The translations under genes were made by a program, and so were the position numbers. The notes beneath the pieces are model-generated. The model was given only the letters and a program-made list of their open reading frames with translations, made no database searches and was not told where the DNA came from. DNA of 51,195 nucleotides from Candidatus Omnitrophota bacterium. GTDB lineage: Bacteria; Omnitrophota; Gorgyraeia; JAFGGP01. The DNA lies in assembly GCA_016930485.1 (NCBI GenBank), contig JAFGGP010000011.1, positions 1 through 51,195 of the forward strand, read 5' to 3'. This document shows, piece by piece, positions 42,428 through 50,844 of this stretch; the first letter of the stretch is position 1; each line of letters begins with the position of its first letter.

Positions 42428-42454
42428 TTAGCACTCGATTCATGAGAGTGCTAA
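42428..42454 (+). promoter_or_regulatory. CIRCE operator (HrcA-binding site)
   Basis: A perfect match to the known consensus: TTAGCACTC at 42428-42436, a 9-base spacer and GAGTGCTAA at 42446-42454. It lies between the promoter and the hrcA start codon (14 bases downstream). HrcA bound here represses the chaperone operon and releases on heat shock. Confidence 0.97.
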
Positions 42455-42467
42455 TCAAGGGCTAAAA

Positions 42468-43511
42468 ATGGACATAACTGATTATAAATCAAGAAGAAAC
42501 AAAATTCTTCAGTCTATTGTAGAGCTATATCTTGAGGATGCCGTACCGGTCAGTTCGCGCGCTGTCGTCAGGCATGCGCGCTTAAACGTGAGTTCGGCAA
42601 CCGTGCGTAATATTATGTCCGAACTGGAAGAACTTGGACTGATTCAACAGCCGCACACCTCGGCAGGGAGGATTCCCAGCGATAAGGGCTATCGGTATTA
42701 TGTTAATTCGGTAATGCAGAGGCGCCCACTGACGCGCGAGGAAACGGTGTATATCGATAAATTGGCAAAGAACTGGTGCAGGCAGATCGAGCGTGTCGTA
42801 GAACCAACCATCCAGATTCTTACCTCGCTCACCAATTACTGCGGGGCAATTTCATTTCCCCGGATCGAAAAAACAGGTTTTAAGCGTCTGGAGTTGGTGC
42901 CTATCAGCAGAAACAGGGTCCTGGCCGTTCTCATTACTACCTCGGGTTTTGTAAGGAACGTATTCATCGAATTAGATCATGAACTGGAAGATAGCGAGCT
43001 ACTACGGATATCAAATTTTCTCAACAGCGAACTAACGTCGCTGAATTTTGACGATATCGAGAATTTTCTTCTTAGAAAAACGCTTGAAATTCAAGACTCA
43101 TTTTACTTCCTGTTTAAAGAAGCGACACAGATACTGGAGGATTTAATTCACGCGACACATGAGCGGATTGTGCTGGAAGGAATCAGCAAGATGATACGGC
43201 AGCCGGAGTTTCAGGATGTAGAATGTGGCAGGCGTTTTTTAAGCGCCATAGAGCAAAAAAATACCTTGCTCGAGATGTTTATGAAAGGGGCTGAAGGAGG
43301 CGCTGTAAAGGTGTATATAGGAGACGAAAGCGCCCATTCCGGGTTTTATGACTGCAGCATCGTTATCTCTCCTTACCAGGTGCTGGGGAAGGCGATCGGG
43401 GCACTGGGGGTAATCGGCCCCAAACGCATGGATTATGCTAAGGCGGTGAGCGTAGTAGAGTATGTTGCCCACAAACTGAGCGGTTTTCTTGATGAAGGAG
43501 ACATTTTTTGA
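42468..43511 (+). CDS. hrcA: Heat-inducible transcription repressor HrcA
   Basis: A 347-residue repressor. An N-terminal winged helix (about 1-75) has the family wording SSATVRNIMSELEELGLIQQ and PHTSAGRIPSDKGYRYYV, then a GAF-like domain and a C-terminal region with GPKRMDYAKAVSVVEYVA. It controls its own operon through the CIRCE site just upstream. It is first in the order hrcA-grpE-dnaK-dnaJ, the arrangement known from Firmicutes and several other phyla. Its stop codon overlaps the TTG start of grpE. Confidence 0.96.
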   Translation: MDITDYKSRRNKILQSIVELYLEDAVPVSSRAVVRHARLNVSSATVRNIMSELEELGLIQQPHTSAGRIPSDKGYRYYVNSVMQRRPLTREETVYIDKLAKNWCRQIERVVEPTIQILTSLTNYCGAISFPRIEKTGFKRLELVPISRNRVLAVLITTSGFVRNVFIELDHELEDSELLRISNFLNSELTSLNFDDIENFLLRKTLEIQDSFYFLFKEATQILEDLIHATHERIVLEGISKMIRQPEFQDVECGRRFLSAIEQKNTLLEMFMKGAEGGAVKVYIGDESAHSGFYDCSIVISPYQVLGKAIGALGVIGPKRMDYAKAVSVVEYVAHKLSGFLDEGDIF

Positions 43512-44191
43512 GAGAAGGGGCAAGCCCTCATAAAAAAGAAAAATATAAGAGACGCGACGACGAACGCGAATCCTCCGAAGAGACGCGACTGGACGAATCT
43601 GTCCGGCCTGCCCAGGAAGACGCGGTGACCATCAAGAAAGGAGACTATCAGGCCCTGCTCGATGAGGCGCGCAAAATCGAAGAGTATACAGATAAGCTGC
43701 TGAGGCAGCAGGCCGAGTTTGAAAATACAAAAAAGCGCCTGAGCCGTGAGACAGTAGAGGCTATTGACAACGCAAACCGCGATCTTATCACTAGCCTTCT
43801 GCCGGTGTTAGACAATTTTGAGCGCGCCCTAAATACCCTGGATAGCGCCGGTTCGGGCGACCGCTTTTCGGAAGGGGTCATCCTCATCTATAAACAACTT
43901 AAGACCGTCCTGGAGCAGGCCGGTCTTCAAAAAATCGATGCCCTGAACGGCGAGTTTGATCCGTATAAGCACGAGGCGGTATCTCATGTTGTCTCTGGCG
44001 AGCATCCCGACAATACCGTTGTCGAGGAGATGCAGGCGGGGTATCTATTCCGTAAACGGCTCCTACGTCCCTCGCTGGTTGTGGTAAGTAAACAGCTTGC
44101 AGATGCCCCCGTTGGTGAAAAGGAAGATGCGACTCCTTTAGAAGAGGGTGAAGGAATCGGGGACGAGAACGCAAAAACAGAAAATGAATAA
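43508..44191 (+). CDS. grpE: Nucleotide exchange factor GrpE
   Basis: A 227-residue co-chaperone that releases ADP from DnaK. A charged, disordered N-terminus (1-40) leads to a long coiled coil (about 45-95) and the beta-rich C-terminal domain with [18 protein letters not shown] and [12 protein letters not shown]. The start is a TTG at 43508 that overlaps the hrcA stop codon; AAGGAG at 43495-43500 with a 7-base spacer supports it. The protein also has an acidic tail of about 25 residues after the conserved domain. Confidence 0.94.
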   Translation: MREGASPHKKEKYKRRDDERESSEETRLDESVRPAQEDAVTIKKGDYQALLDEARKIEEYTDKLLRQQAEFENTKKRLSRETVEAIDNANRDLITSLLPVLDNFERALNTLDSAGSGDRFSEGVILIYKQLKTVLEQAGLQKIDALNGEFDPYKHEAVSHVVSGEHPDNTVVEEMQAGYLFRKRLLRPSLVVVSKQLADAPVGEKEDATPLEEGEGIGDENAKTENE

Positions 44192-44204
44192 GAAGGAGGA
44201 GGCT

Positions 44205-46154
44205 ATGGGCAAGGTTATCGGTATCGATCTAGGGACAACCAACAGTTGTGTTGCGGTCGTTGAAGGAGGGGAGCCGGTTGTCATTGCAAATGCGGAAGGC
44301 AACCGGACGACACCCTCAGTCGTTGCGTTTTCCAAACAGGGAGAGCGGCTGGTGGGGGCACCAGCGAAGCGACAGGCAATCACCAACCCAGAGGGGACGA
44401 TTTTCAGTATAAAGCGTTTTGTTGGTCGCAGGTACTCAGAGGTCAACCATGAAATTAAGTTGGTCCCCTATAAAGTAGTGCAGGCGACAAACGGTGATGC
44501 CCACGTTGAGGCGGACGGCAAGTCATATTCGCCACCGGAGATAAGTGCTATGGTTCTTCAGAAGATGAGACAAACGGCCGAGGATTATCTGGGTGAGAAG
44601 GTAACCCAGGCGGTTGTTACGGTTCCTGCCTACTTTAATGATAGCCAGAGACAGGCAACAAAGGATGCGGGGACAATTGCCGGCCTCGAGGTTTTGCGTA
44701 TTATCAACGAGCCGACCGCCGCAAGTATGGCATACGGATTTGATAAAAAGAAAGAGGAAAAAATCGCTGTCTACGATTTAGGCGGCGGGACTTTTGATAT
44801 CTCGATCCTTGAGATAGGAGAAGGGGTTTTTGAGGTGAAAGCGACCAACGGAGATACCCATCTCGGCGGCGATGATTTCGATCAGAAGATTATAGAGTGG
44901 CTGTGTGACGAATTCAAAAAGGATACGGGGATCAACCTGAGGAACGACAGGATGGCCCTGCAGCGCCTTAAGGAGGCGGCCGAAAAGGCAAAGTGCGAAC
45001 TTTCTTCGTCGTTGACCACGGAGATCAATCTGCCCTTTATTACCGCCGACAGCTCAGGCCCCAAACATCTTGCCGTTCAATTGACCCGGGCAAAACTGGA
45101 ACAACTGGTTGATGATTTAATTGAGAGGACAAAAAAACCGTGTCTGCAGGCACTCAAGGATTCAGGCTTTCAGCCCTCGGATATCGACGAGGTGATTCTG
45201 GTGGGCGGCCAGACACGTATGCCTAAGGTTCAGGAGACGGTGAAGGTGCTTTTCGGAAAGGAACCGCATAAAGGCGTTAACCCCGATGAGGTAGTGGCCG
45301 TAGGGGCGGCGATTCAGGGAGCGGTGCTTTCCGGTGATATCAAGAAGGATATGGTGCTTTTAGATGTGACTCCTCTTTCACTGGGGATCGAGACGCTCGG
45401 CGGCGTGATGACGCGGTTAATCGAAAGGAACACCACGATTCCGACGCGAAAGAGCCAGATCTTTTCCACAGCGGCGGATAATCAAACGGCTGTTTCCATC
45501 CATGTATTACAGGGTGAGCGGGAAATGGCACAGCATAACCGGACGCTGGGCCGTTTTGATCTGGTCGGGATTCCCCCTGCGCCGCGGGGCATCCCTCAAA
45601 TAGAAGTTACCTTTGATATCGATGCCAACGGTATTGTCCATGTCTCTGCAAAGGATATGGCTACCGGCAAGGAGCAGAAGATCAGGATTGAGGCATCGAG
45701 CGGTCTGTCAAAGGAAGAGATTAACAAAATGACCAGGGACGCCGAGGCACATGCGGATGAAGATAAACAAAAGAGGGAGCTTATCGAGGCACGCAACAAC
45801 CTTGACAACATGATCTATGCGGTGGAGAAATCGCTCAAAGAGCATGGTTCAGCACTTGCCGCCGACGAGAAAAAAGATGTTGAGACTGCCGTAGGCGCAG
45901 CAAAGAAGGGGCTGACAAGCGAAGACATTAATGAGATTAAGTCGTTGACGGATCAACTGATGCAGAAATCCCACAAACTTGCCGAGAAGATGTATCAGCA
46001 GGCATCGGCCCAACAGGCCGGGGCAAAGGCTCAGGGTCAGTCGGCAACAGGTGCTTCATCGACGCAGGATGCTGAAGCCGGAGGCGGATCTGCACCAGAA
46101 GAGGATGTGGTTGATGCCGAATATAAGGTAGAGGACGAGGACGATAAGAAATAG
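44205..46154 (+). CDS. dnaK: Chaperone DnaK (Hsp70)
   Basis: A 649-residue Hsp70. The start [18 protein letters not shown] is fixed by AAGGAGG upstream (44192 onward), although a longer frame begins inside grpE. The nucleotide-binding domain shows [49 protein letters not shown] and [11 protein letters not shown]. The linker and substrate-binding domain follow, with the C-terminus rich in Q, G and S (about 605-630) before an acidic end. It works with GrpE and DnaJ encoded in the same operon. Confidence 0.98.
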   Translation: MGKVIGIDLGTTNSCVAVVEGGEPVVIANAEGNRTTPSVVAFSKQGERLVGAPAKRQAITNPEGTIFSIKRFVGRRYSEVNHEIKLVPYKVVQATNGDAHVEADGKSYSPPEISAMVLQKMRQTAEDYLGEKVTQAVVTVPAYFNDSQRQATKDAGTIAGLEVLRIINEPTAASMAYGFDKKKEEKIAVYDLGGGTFDISILEIGEGVFEVKATNGDTHLGGDDFDQKIIEWLCDEFKKDTGINLRNDRMALQRLKEAAEKAKCELSSSLTTEINLPFITADSSGPKHLAVQLTRAKLEQLVDDLIERTKKPCLQALKDSGFQPSDIDEVILVGGQTRMPKVQETVKVLFGKEPHKGVNPDEVVAVGAAIQGAVLSGDIKKDMVLLDVTPLSLGIETLGGVMTRLIERNTTIPTRKSQIFSTAADNQTAVSIHVLQGEREMAQHNRTLGRFDLVGIPPAPRGIPQIEVTFDIDANGIVHVSAKDMATGKEQKIRIEASSGLSKEEINKMTRDAEAHADEDKQKRELIEARNNLDNMIYAVEKSLKEHGSALAADEKKDVETAVGAAKKGLTSEDINEIKSLTDQLMQKSHKLAEKMYQQASAQQAGAKAQGQSATGASSTQDAEAGGGSAPEEDVVDAEYKVEDEDDKK

Positions 46155-46155
46155 C

Positions 46156-46233
46156 CATGACACATGACGCAGGTCGCATGACACAGGTAGTTAATGTATT
46201 ACTGGGGACATGTGACCTGTGACCGGTGACATG
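46156..46233. repeat. Heptad inverted repeat between dnaK and dnaJ
   Basis: The left half divides into CATGACA, CATGACG, CAGGTCG, CATGACA, CAGGTAG (46156-46190). The right half holds TGTGACC, TGTGACC, GGTGACA (46211-46231), roughly complementary to the left. The unit differs from those in the other spacers but the 7-nt period is the same. It includes an in-frame ATG at 46231. Confidence 0.75.
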
Positions 46234-46245
46234 AATAAGGAAGTT

Positions 46246-47391
46246 ATGAAACGCGACTATTACGAGGTGTTAGGCGTTGAAAAAGGTGCTTCCCCGGATG
46301 AGATCAAAAAGGCATACAGAAAACTTGCCTTGCAGTATCATCCCGACAGGAACAAGGATAACAAAGAGGCCGAGGATAAATTTAAAGAGATCTCAGAGGC
46401 GTATGAAGTACTGAGCAATCCCCAAAAAAGAAGCCAGTACGACCAGTTTGGTCATGCAATGGGTGATTATGCCCAGTACGGTGCCGGTAGTCCCTTTGGC
46501 GGCTTCGGTGATTTTGATATATCGGATGCCTTTAGAATATTCCAGGAGGCCTTTGGCGGTTCGGGTGGGATATTTGACGGCTTTGATATCTTCGGCGGCT
46601 CCACAGCGCGGTCACAACGCGGCTTTAACGGTTCCAATCTGGAGTATGTCATTGAGATTTCACTTTCTGACGCGGCTACCGGCGTAAAGAAAGAGATCGA
46701 GGTGCCGCGTTTAGAGGCATGCGCCCGCTGTAACGGCAGTGGTTCAGAGCCGGGAACAAAAAAAGAGATGTGCCCACACTGCAGGGGGGCAGGCCGTACG
46801 AGGACATCGTTCGGTATTTTTGATATCTCTATCTCTGTTTGTTCTGCCTGTAACGGCACCGGCGAGGTTGTCAAGAATCCCTGCAGGGAATGCAAGGGAA
46901 AAGGACGGATTCAGCGTAAAAGAAAGCTTACTATCAAGGTTCCTGCGGGGATTCATTCCGGACAGCATCTGCGTTTAAACGGCGAAGGAGAGGGTGCGGT
47001 AGGTGGTGGCAGGGCCGGCGACCTCTACATATTGGTGAAAGTGGCCCAGCACGAGCTCTTTGTCAGACGCGACGATAATCTGTTCTGTGAGGTGCCGGTT
47101 ACCATTACACAGGCGGCCCTCGGCGCCGAGGTGAGTGTGCCGACACTTTTAGACGGAAATGTTAAGGTAAAAGTGCCTGCCGGTACCCAGAGTGGAAGGC
47201 TGTTGCGGTTGCGCGGAAAGGGAATGCCGCGTTTACAGGGGTATGGCAACGGCGATCAATTGATTCGCGTAGCAGTAGAGGTGCCCGCTTCGTTGACCGC
47301 TGAACAGAAGCGTCTGCTCAGGGAGTTTGAGCAGTTGAGTAATACAAAGACGTATCCTGCACAGAAGTCTTTTTCAGAAAAAATAAGGTAA
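46246..47391 (+). CDS. dnaJ: Chaperone DnaJ (Hsp40)
   Basis: A 381-residue type I J protein. The J domain starts [11 protein letters not shown] and has HPD at residues 32-34. A Gly/Phe-rich region follows (about 72-125), then four zinc-binding CxxCxGxG repeats with cysteine pairs at 159/162, 176/179, 199/202 and 213/216, then the C-terminal substrate domains. I chose the ATG at 46246 because it has AAGGA just upstream and gives the conserved N-terminus; the ATG at 46231 overlaps a repeat. It is the last gene of the HrcA-regulated operon. Confidence 0.95.
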   Translation: MKRDYYEVLGVEKGASPDEIKKAYRKLALQYHPDRNKDNKEAEDKFKEISEAYEVLSNPQKRSQYDQFGHAMGDYAQYGAGSPFGGFGDFDISDAFRIFQEAFGGSGGIFDGFDIFGGSTARSQRGFNGSNLEYVIEISLSDAATGVKKEIEVPRLEACARCNGSGSEPGTKKEMCPHCRGAGRTRTSFGIFDISISVCSACNGTGEVVKNPCRECKGKGRIQRKRKLTIKVPAGIHSGQHLRLNGEGEGAVGGGRAGDLYILVKVAQHELFVRRDDNLFCEVPVTITQAALGAEVSVPTLLDGNVKVKVPAGTQSGRLLRLRGKGMPRLQGYGNGDQLIRVAVEVPASLTAEQKRLLREFEQLSNTKTYPAQKSFSEKIR

Positions 47392-47409
47392 TTATCGAAG
47401 CCGCTATAA

Positions 47410-47471
47410 ACCCGGAAAGCCCTGCGTTTCAAAACGCCGGTTCATATGCTCTTGAATTGGAACAAAAAAAG
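47410..47471. repeat. Diverged copy of the element found inside the vanZ-family gene
   Basis: Aligned without gaps to 48172-48231, this stretch matches at about 44 of 60 positions, best at both ends (ACCCGGAAAGCCC and GAATTGGAACAAAAAAA). The TCTAACGGGG end is not present here; a different hairpin follows instead. It lies 18 bases after the dnaJ stop codon. Confidence 0.6.
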
Positions 47472-47476
47472 CGACA

Positions 47477-47513
47477 GAACGTGCCAACGTTGTTGGCGCG
47501 TTCAGAACGTTCT
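47477..47513 (+). other. Hairpin and palindrome downstream of dnaJ
   Basis: GAACGTGCCAAC (47477-47488) and GTTGGCGCGTTC (47492-47503) form a 12-bp stem with one G-T pair and a 3-nt loop. A perfect 10-bp palindrome AGAACGTTCT (47504-47513) follows. No T-tract is present, but this is the best candidate for a structure ending the dnaK operon message. Confidence 0.45.
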
Positions 47514-47555
47514 TTATGAGGTGCTTTGCTCCTGTAGTATTGCGCATGAGCGTCT

Positions 47556-47584
47556 TTGATGCTGGTGATGTCTATTGTTATAGC
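47556..47584 (+). promoter_or_regulatory. Weak candidate promoter for the fmdB-like gene
   Basis: TTGATG at 47556-47561 and TATAGC at 47579-47584, 17 bases apart, 73 bases before the ATG at 47657. Both boxes match consensus at only 4 of 6 positions. Confidence 0.25.
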
Positions 47585-47656
47585 TTCCTAGGCAGCAAGA
47601 AGGCCCCGGTCTTTCAACTGGCATCTCATGGGGTTTGTATAAAACAAGGTTACGCT

Positions 47657-47938
47657 ATGCCGACATATGAATATGAATGTAGACAGTGCGGTCAAAAGTT
47701 CGAGGTATTCCAAAAAATGACCGATAAGCCACTTGTTACCTGCCAAAAATGTCAGGGTGGCCCGGTGATGCGGTTGATCGGGACCGGAAGCGGCATCATC
47801 TTTAAAGGCACCGGTTTTTATGAAACGGATTACCGTCGTTCTTCTTATAAAGAGGCGGAGAAAAAGGAAAAGGAGACGGCTAACGACACATCTTCAAAGG
47901 AGACATCTCCAAAGAAGACGTCTGCGGAATCTTCTTAA
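47657..47938 (+). CDS. FmdB-family zinc ribbon protein
   Basis: A 93-residue protein with an N-terminal zinc ribbon: MPTYEYECRQCGQKFEVFQK, with a second pair in CQKCQGG, then GSGIIFKGTGFYETDYR, which is the standard FmdB/CxxC_CxxC_SSSS ending. A charged tail of K, E, S and T residues follows. The family was named as a possible regulator of amide metabolism but its function is not settled. The ATG at 47657 has AAGG 7 bases upstream; the frame is open for 47 more codons upstream, but that part is not conserved and lies on spacer sequence. Confidence 0.9.
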   Translation: MPTYEYECRQCGQKFEVFQKMTDKPLVTCQKCQGGPVMRLIGTGSGIIFKGTGFYETDYRRSSYKEAEKKEKETANDTSSKETSPKKTSAESS

Positions 47939-47978
47939 CGTGCCGAATCCCGGGCAACCGTAACGAACAGGACTTTTC

Positions 47979-48503
47979 GTGACCAGAATTATCAAACTGT
48001 GGATTCCCACGGTTATGTGGGCCGTAGTAATTTTTATTTTCTCTTCTCTTTCCGGCGTTCCCGACCCCATAGAGAATCTTCCTCACTTCGATAAATGTTT
48101 TCACGTCGCCGAGTTCACTATTTTTGGTTTCTTACTGTGCCGCTCTCTTACAGGGACGTTTACCCCATTAGACCCAGAAAGCCCCGCTTTTCGAAGGGGG
48201 GGTGAATGCACTGTTGGATTGAAACAAAAAAGAAGGTCCTGTCCGAGAGATCGGGGTCTAACGGGGTTTACTGTATCGGCGTCTTCTGTTATGATAGTGA
48301 TGACCATATTCTGCGGTGCGGTGTATGGCGTACTCGATGAGGCACACCAGCTTTTTGTCGAAAACCGGCATTGGGAGATAACCGATATCATAGCCGATAG
48401 CCTGGGTAGCGCCATCGGTTCTTTTATTTTTGTGCAGCGCGCCGCTATTATTCATGCGCTCGGTTCATTTTTTCACAAGAAAGGTGCCTTATGGCAGAAG
48501 TAA
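47979..48503 (+). CDS. VanZ-family membrane protein with an in-frame repeat insertion
   Basis: A 174-residue membrane protein. VanZ-like parts are the first helix (residues 6-22), FDKCFHVAEFTIFGFLLCRSL, and YGVLDEAHQLFVENRHWEITDIIADSLGSA cut across 116-145. Residues about 61-98 are not VanZ-like: they are hydrophilic, rich in R, G and P, and are encoded by a copy of the TCTAACGGGG-ended element (48161-48268) that leaves the frame open. VanZ of enterococci gives low-level teicoplanin resistance, but most family members have no known function. GTG start, ACAGGA upstream. It overlaps the DUF1015 gene by 13 nt. Confidence 0.8.
   Translation: MTRIIKLWIPTVMWAVVIFIFSSLSGVPDPIENLPHFDKCFHVAEFTIFGFLLCRSLTGTFTPLDPESPAFRRGGECTVGLKQKRRSCPRDRGLTGFTVSASSVMIVMTIFCGAVYGVLDEAHQLFVENRHWEITDIIADSLGSAIGSFIFVQRAAIIHALGSFFHKKGALWQK
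48161..48268. repeat. TCTAACGGGG-ended palindromic element inside a gene
   Basis: The ends ACCCCATTAGACCC (48162-48175) and GGGTCTAACGGGGT (48254-48267) are complementary at 13 of 14 positions. The element is about 107 bp and has no stop codon in the reading frame of the gene. The right end matches 122-132 and 6750-6759, and the interior matches 47410-47471. Confidence 0.75.
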
Positions 48504-49822
48504 GACCATTTCGCGGCATTCGGTATAATTCCGAACGAGTTCATATTGAAACGGTTGTGGCACCTCCGTACGATGTGATTAATAGCAATCAACGCGACGC
48601 ACTCTACGAAAGGAGCCCCTTCAATATTGTTCGTCTTATCCTCAATAAGGAAGAAGCAGGGGATATCGCCCCCTATCAGAAGCACGCTAGGGCTGCTTTG
48701 TGTTTAAAACAATGGCTCAACGAAGGCATCCTGATTCAGGATAAGCTTCCCAGCATCTATCTTTATAACAAGGAATTTGACTATAACAATAAGAGGGTGA
48801 CCCGTCTGGGCTTTATGGTGCGATTGCGACTCGAAGACGATGAAAAGGGGATCGTTTATCCGCATGAAAATACCCTGGCAAAACCCAAGGAAGACCGCTT
48901 GATGCTGACACGGATGGTAAAGGCGAATATGAGCCCGATCTTTGGTTTCTACGAACCGAGCGACCAGTCTCTGGAGGAACATCTGCGCGCGTATGCCCGC
49001 ACAAATCAGCCCGTGGCGGATATGCATACAGAACCGGATGATGTGCGACATCGTCTCTGGCTTATTCCGGAGGGCGAACTTACCCGGGCGGTTGTTAAGG
49101 AACTCGAACATAAAAAGATCTTTATAGCCGATGGCCATCATCGTTATGAGGTGGCCCGCATGTTCCGGGATGAGATGAGAAAGACGCTGGGAAGACCCAC
49201 GCCGCAGGATTTCGATTATATCTTGTGCTATCTGACCCCTCTCAGGGAAGAGTCGGTTGCTATTTTGCCGATTTACCGTTTGGTAATGGGGGCCGAGTGC
49301 GGGGATACTCAACAGTTCGTAGGGCGTCTGGAGAAATTGTTTACGGTTACAAAAATGGATTCTCTCCAGCACTGTCTTGCTGCACTGGAGACCCATCAGG
49401 AGCATTCGTATGTGTACGGGGTGTACCTCCCGCAGGATGCCTGTTATTTTCTCTTTCCTAAAGATGTTGTCTTTTTGCAAAAACGGCTGACCGAAAAAAA
49501 AGTTCCTGAGGCGCTGAAGGTGCTTGGCGTCACGGTGCTCCATAGAATCATTTTCGAGGAGTTGCTGGAAACCGGCAGCGACCCCTCGCTGCATTCGCTC
49601 CAGATAAGTTATACCCGGGATTTGATGCACGCAAAGACCCTGGTCGATATCCATGATCAACAGGCCCTCTTTTTAATAAATCCGACCCGTGCAGAGCATG
49701 TCAAGGAGGTTGCCTCTCAGGGGGAAAAGATGCCCCCCAAAAGCACCTATTTTTATCCTAAGGCGTTGAGCGGCCTGGTCATTAACCGGTTTGACTCCCT
49801 ACAGGACGTTGCTACTGTGTAA
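48491..49822 (+). CDS. DUF1015-family protein
   Basis: A 443-residue cytoplasmic protein of the DUF1015 family. The diagnostic N-terminus is VRPFRGIRYNSERV with VVAPPYDVIN, then FNIVRLILNKEE; later blocks are KPKEDRLMLTR, FIADGHHRYEVA and the closing AEHVKEVASQGEKMPPKSTY cut at 20 residues. The family is widespread and well conserved, with a histidine-rich GHHRYE motif that suggests metal or phosphate chemistry, but its reaction is not known to me. The start lies 13 nt inside the VanZ-family gene. Normal length (about 400-450). Confidence 0.9.
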   Translation: MAEVRPFRGIRYNSERVHIETVVAPPYDVINSNQRDALYERSPFNIVRLILNKEEAGDIAPYQKHARAALCLKQWLNEGILIQDKLPSIYLYNKEFDYNNKRVTRLGFMVRLRLEDDEKGIVYPHENTLAKPKEDRLMLTRMVKANMSPIFGFYEPSDQSLEEHLRAYARTNQPVADMHTEPDDVRHRLWLIPEGELTRAVVKELEHKKIFIADGHHRYEVARMFRDEMRKTLGRPTPQDFDYILCYLTPLREESVAILPIYRLVMGAECGDTQQFVGRLEKLFTVTKMDSLQHCLAALETHQEHSYVYGVYLPQDACYFLFPKDVVFLQKRLTEKKVPEALKVLGVTVLHRIIFEELLETGSDPSLHSLQISYTRDLMHAKTLVDIHDQQALFLINPTRAEHVKEVASQGEKMPPKSTYFYPKALSGLVINRFDSLQDVATV

Positions 49823-49885
49823 TAGCCCTTTTTCCGTAACCCCTATCTCTATATCATGATAGATATACTCCCCTATTAAACACAA

Positions 49886-49914
49886 TTGACCTGGTAGTAT
49901 TACTATGGTATCAT
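49886..49914 (+). promoter_or_regulatory. Sigma-70 promoter for accD
   Basis: TTGACC at 49886-49891 and TATCAT at 49909-49914 with a 17-base spacer, each 5 of 6 to consensus, 48 bases before the accD start codon. It lies in the only longer non-repeat spacer in this part of the window. Confidence 0.65.
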
Positions 49915-49962
49915 ACATTCTTTTAGAAGCCCTGTTTTGTCGGTCAGGGGCGTGGGGTCTCT

Positions 49963-50844
49963 ATGGCGCTATTCAAACCGGATAAAGTAGGGAAGTCGCT
50001 GCGCAAGAAAGGCATTCCAGAGGGGCTTTGGACGAAGTGCGCCGAATGCGGCCATATTATTTTTAATAAGGCATTAGAAGAAAATCTGAAGGTATGCCCC
50101 AAGTGTGGCTATCACTTTACGCTGGGCGCCCCTGAGAGAATAGAGAGTCTTCTCGATAAGAAAACCTTCAGCGAAATCGATATAGCCTTGACCTCTCTGG
50201 ATCCTCTGGAGTTCAAGGGGCCCAAGACATATAAGGAGAAGCTGGTTCAGGATAAGAAAAAAACCGGTCTTACAGAGGCCTGCGTTACCGGCTACGGGAA
50301 GATTGATTCCAGAGACGTTCTTTTTGGGGTGACCGACTCGCGGTTTATTATGGGGTCAATGGGGTCGGTGGTTGGGGAAAAGCTGACCCGGCTTTTTGAA
50401 AAGGCCCTGGCCGAGACTCTGCCGGTGATTATCGTGTCGGGTTCTGGCGGTGGGGCGAGGATGTATGAAGGTATGCTCAGCCTGATGCAGATGGCGAAAA
50501 CAAGTGCGGCATGTTCGCGCTTGAAGGAGGCAGGGGGACTTTTTATTTCTGTATTGACCGATCCGACTATGGCGGGTGTCATGGCGAGTTATGCGTCTTT
50601 GGGGGATGTGGTTATAGCAGAGCCGAGGGCATTGATCGGTTTTACGGGGCCGCGCGTTATCGAACAGACCATTCGTCAGAAACTACCCGAGGGATTCCAG
50701 AAGTCAGAATTTTTGCTTGAGCACGGCCTGATTGATATAGTTGTACATCGAAAAGAACTCAAGAGTACACTTTCGCATGTATTAGGATATCTGTGCCCTC
50801 ATGCCGGGAGAAAGAAGAGAAAAAATGGCTCAGGTAACGCTTAA
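49963..50844 (+). CDS. accD: Acetyl-CoA carboxylase carboxyltransferase subunit beta
   Basis: A 293-residue subunit that, with AccA, transfers the carboxyl group from biotin to acetyl-CoA in fatty acid synthesis. The N-terminal zinc ribbon has C26, C29, C45 and C48 (KCAECGH and VCPKCGYHF). The crotonase-like domain shows the [19 protein letters not shown] stretch, [18 protein letters not shown] and [20 protein letters not shown]. Length is normal. Translation starts 11 bases after a GGGG stretch. Its end overlaps the following ABC ATPase gene by 20 nt. folC, the usual neighbour, is not seen here. Confidence 0.95.
   Translation: MALFKPDKVGKSLRKKGIPEGLWTKCAECGHIIFNKALEENLKVCPKCGYHFTLGAPERIESLLDKKTFSEIDIALTSLDPLEFKGPKTYKEKLVQDKKKTGLTEACVTGYGKIDSRDVLFGVTDSRFIMGSMGSVVGEKLTRLFEKALAETLPVIIVSGSGGGARMYEGMLSLMQMAKTSAACSRLKEAGGLFISVLTDPTMAGVMASYASLGDVVIAEPRALIGFTGPRVIEQTIRQKLPEGFQKSEFLLEHGLIDIVVHRKELKSTLSHVLGYLCPHAGRKKRKNGSGNA

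Noticed and set aside
47516-47656. N-terminal extension of the FmdB-like protein
   Set aside because: The frame is open but is not FmdB-like and lies in spacer sequence; the family always begins MPTYEY, which is at 47657.
48034-48503. Glycopeptide resistance from the VanZ-family gene
   Set aside because: VanZ-fold proteins are widespread with no resistance role, no van ligase or dehydrogenase genes are near, and this copy carries a repeat insertion.
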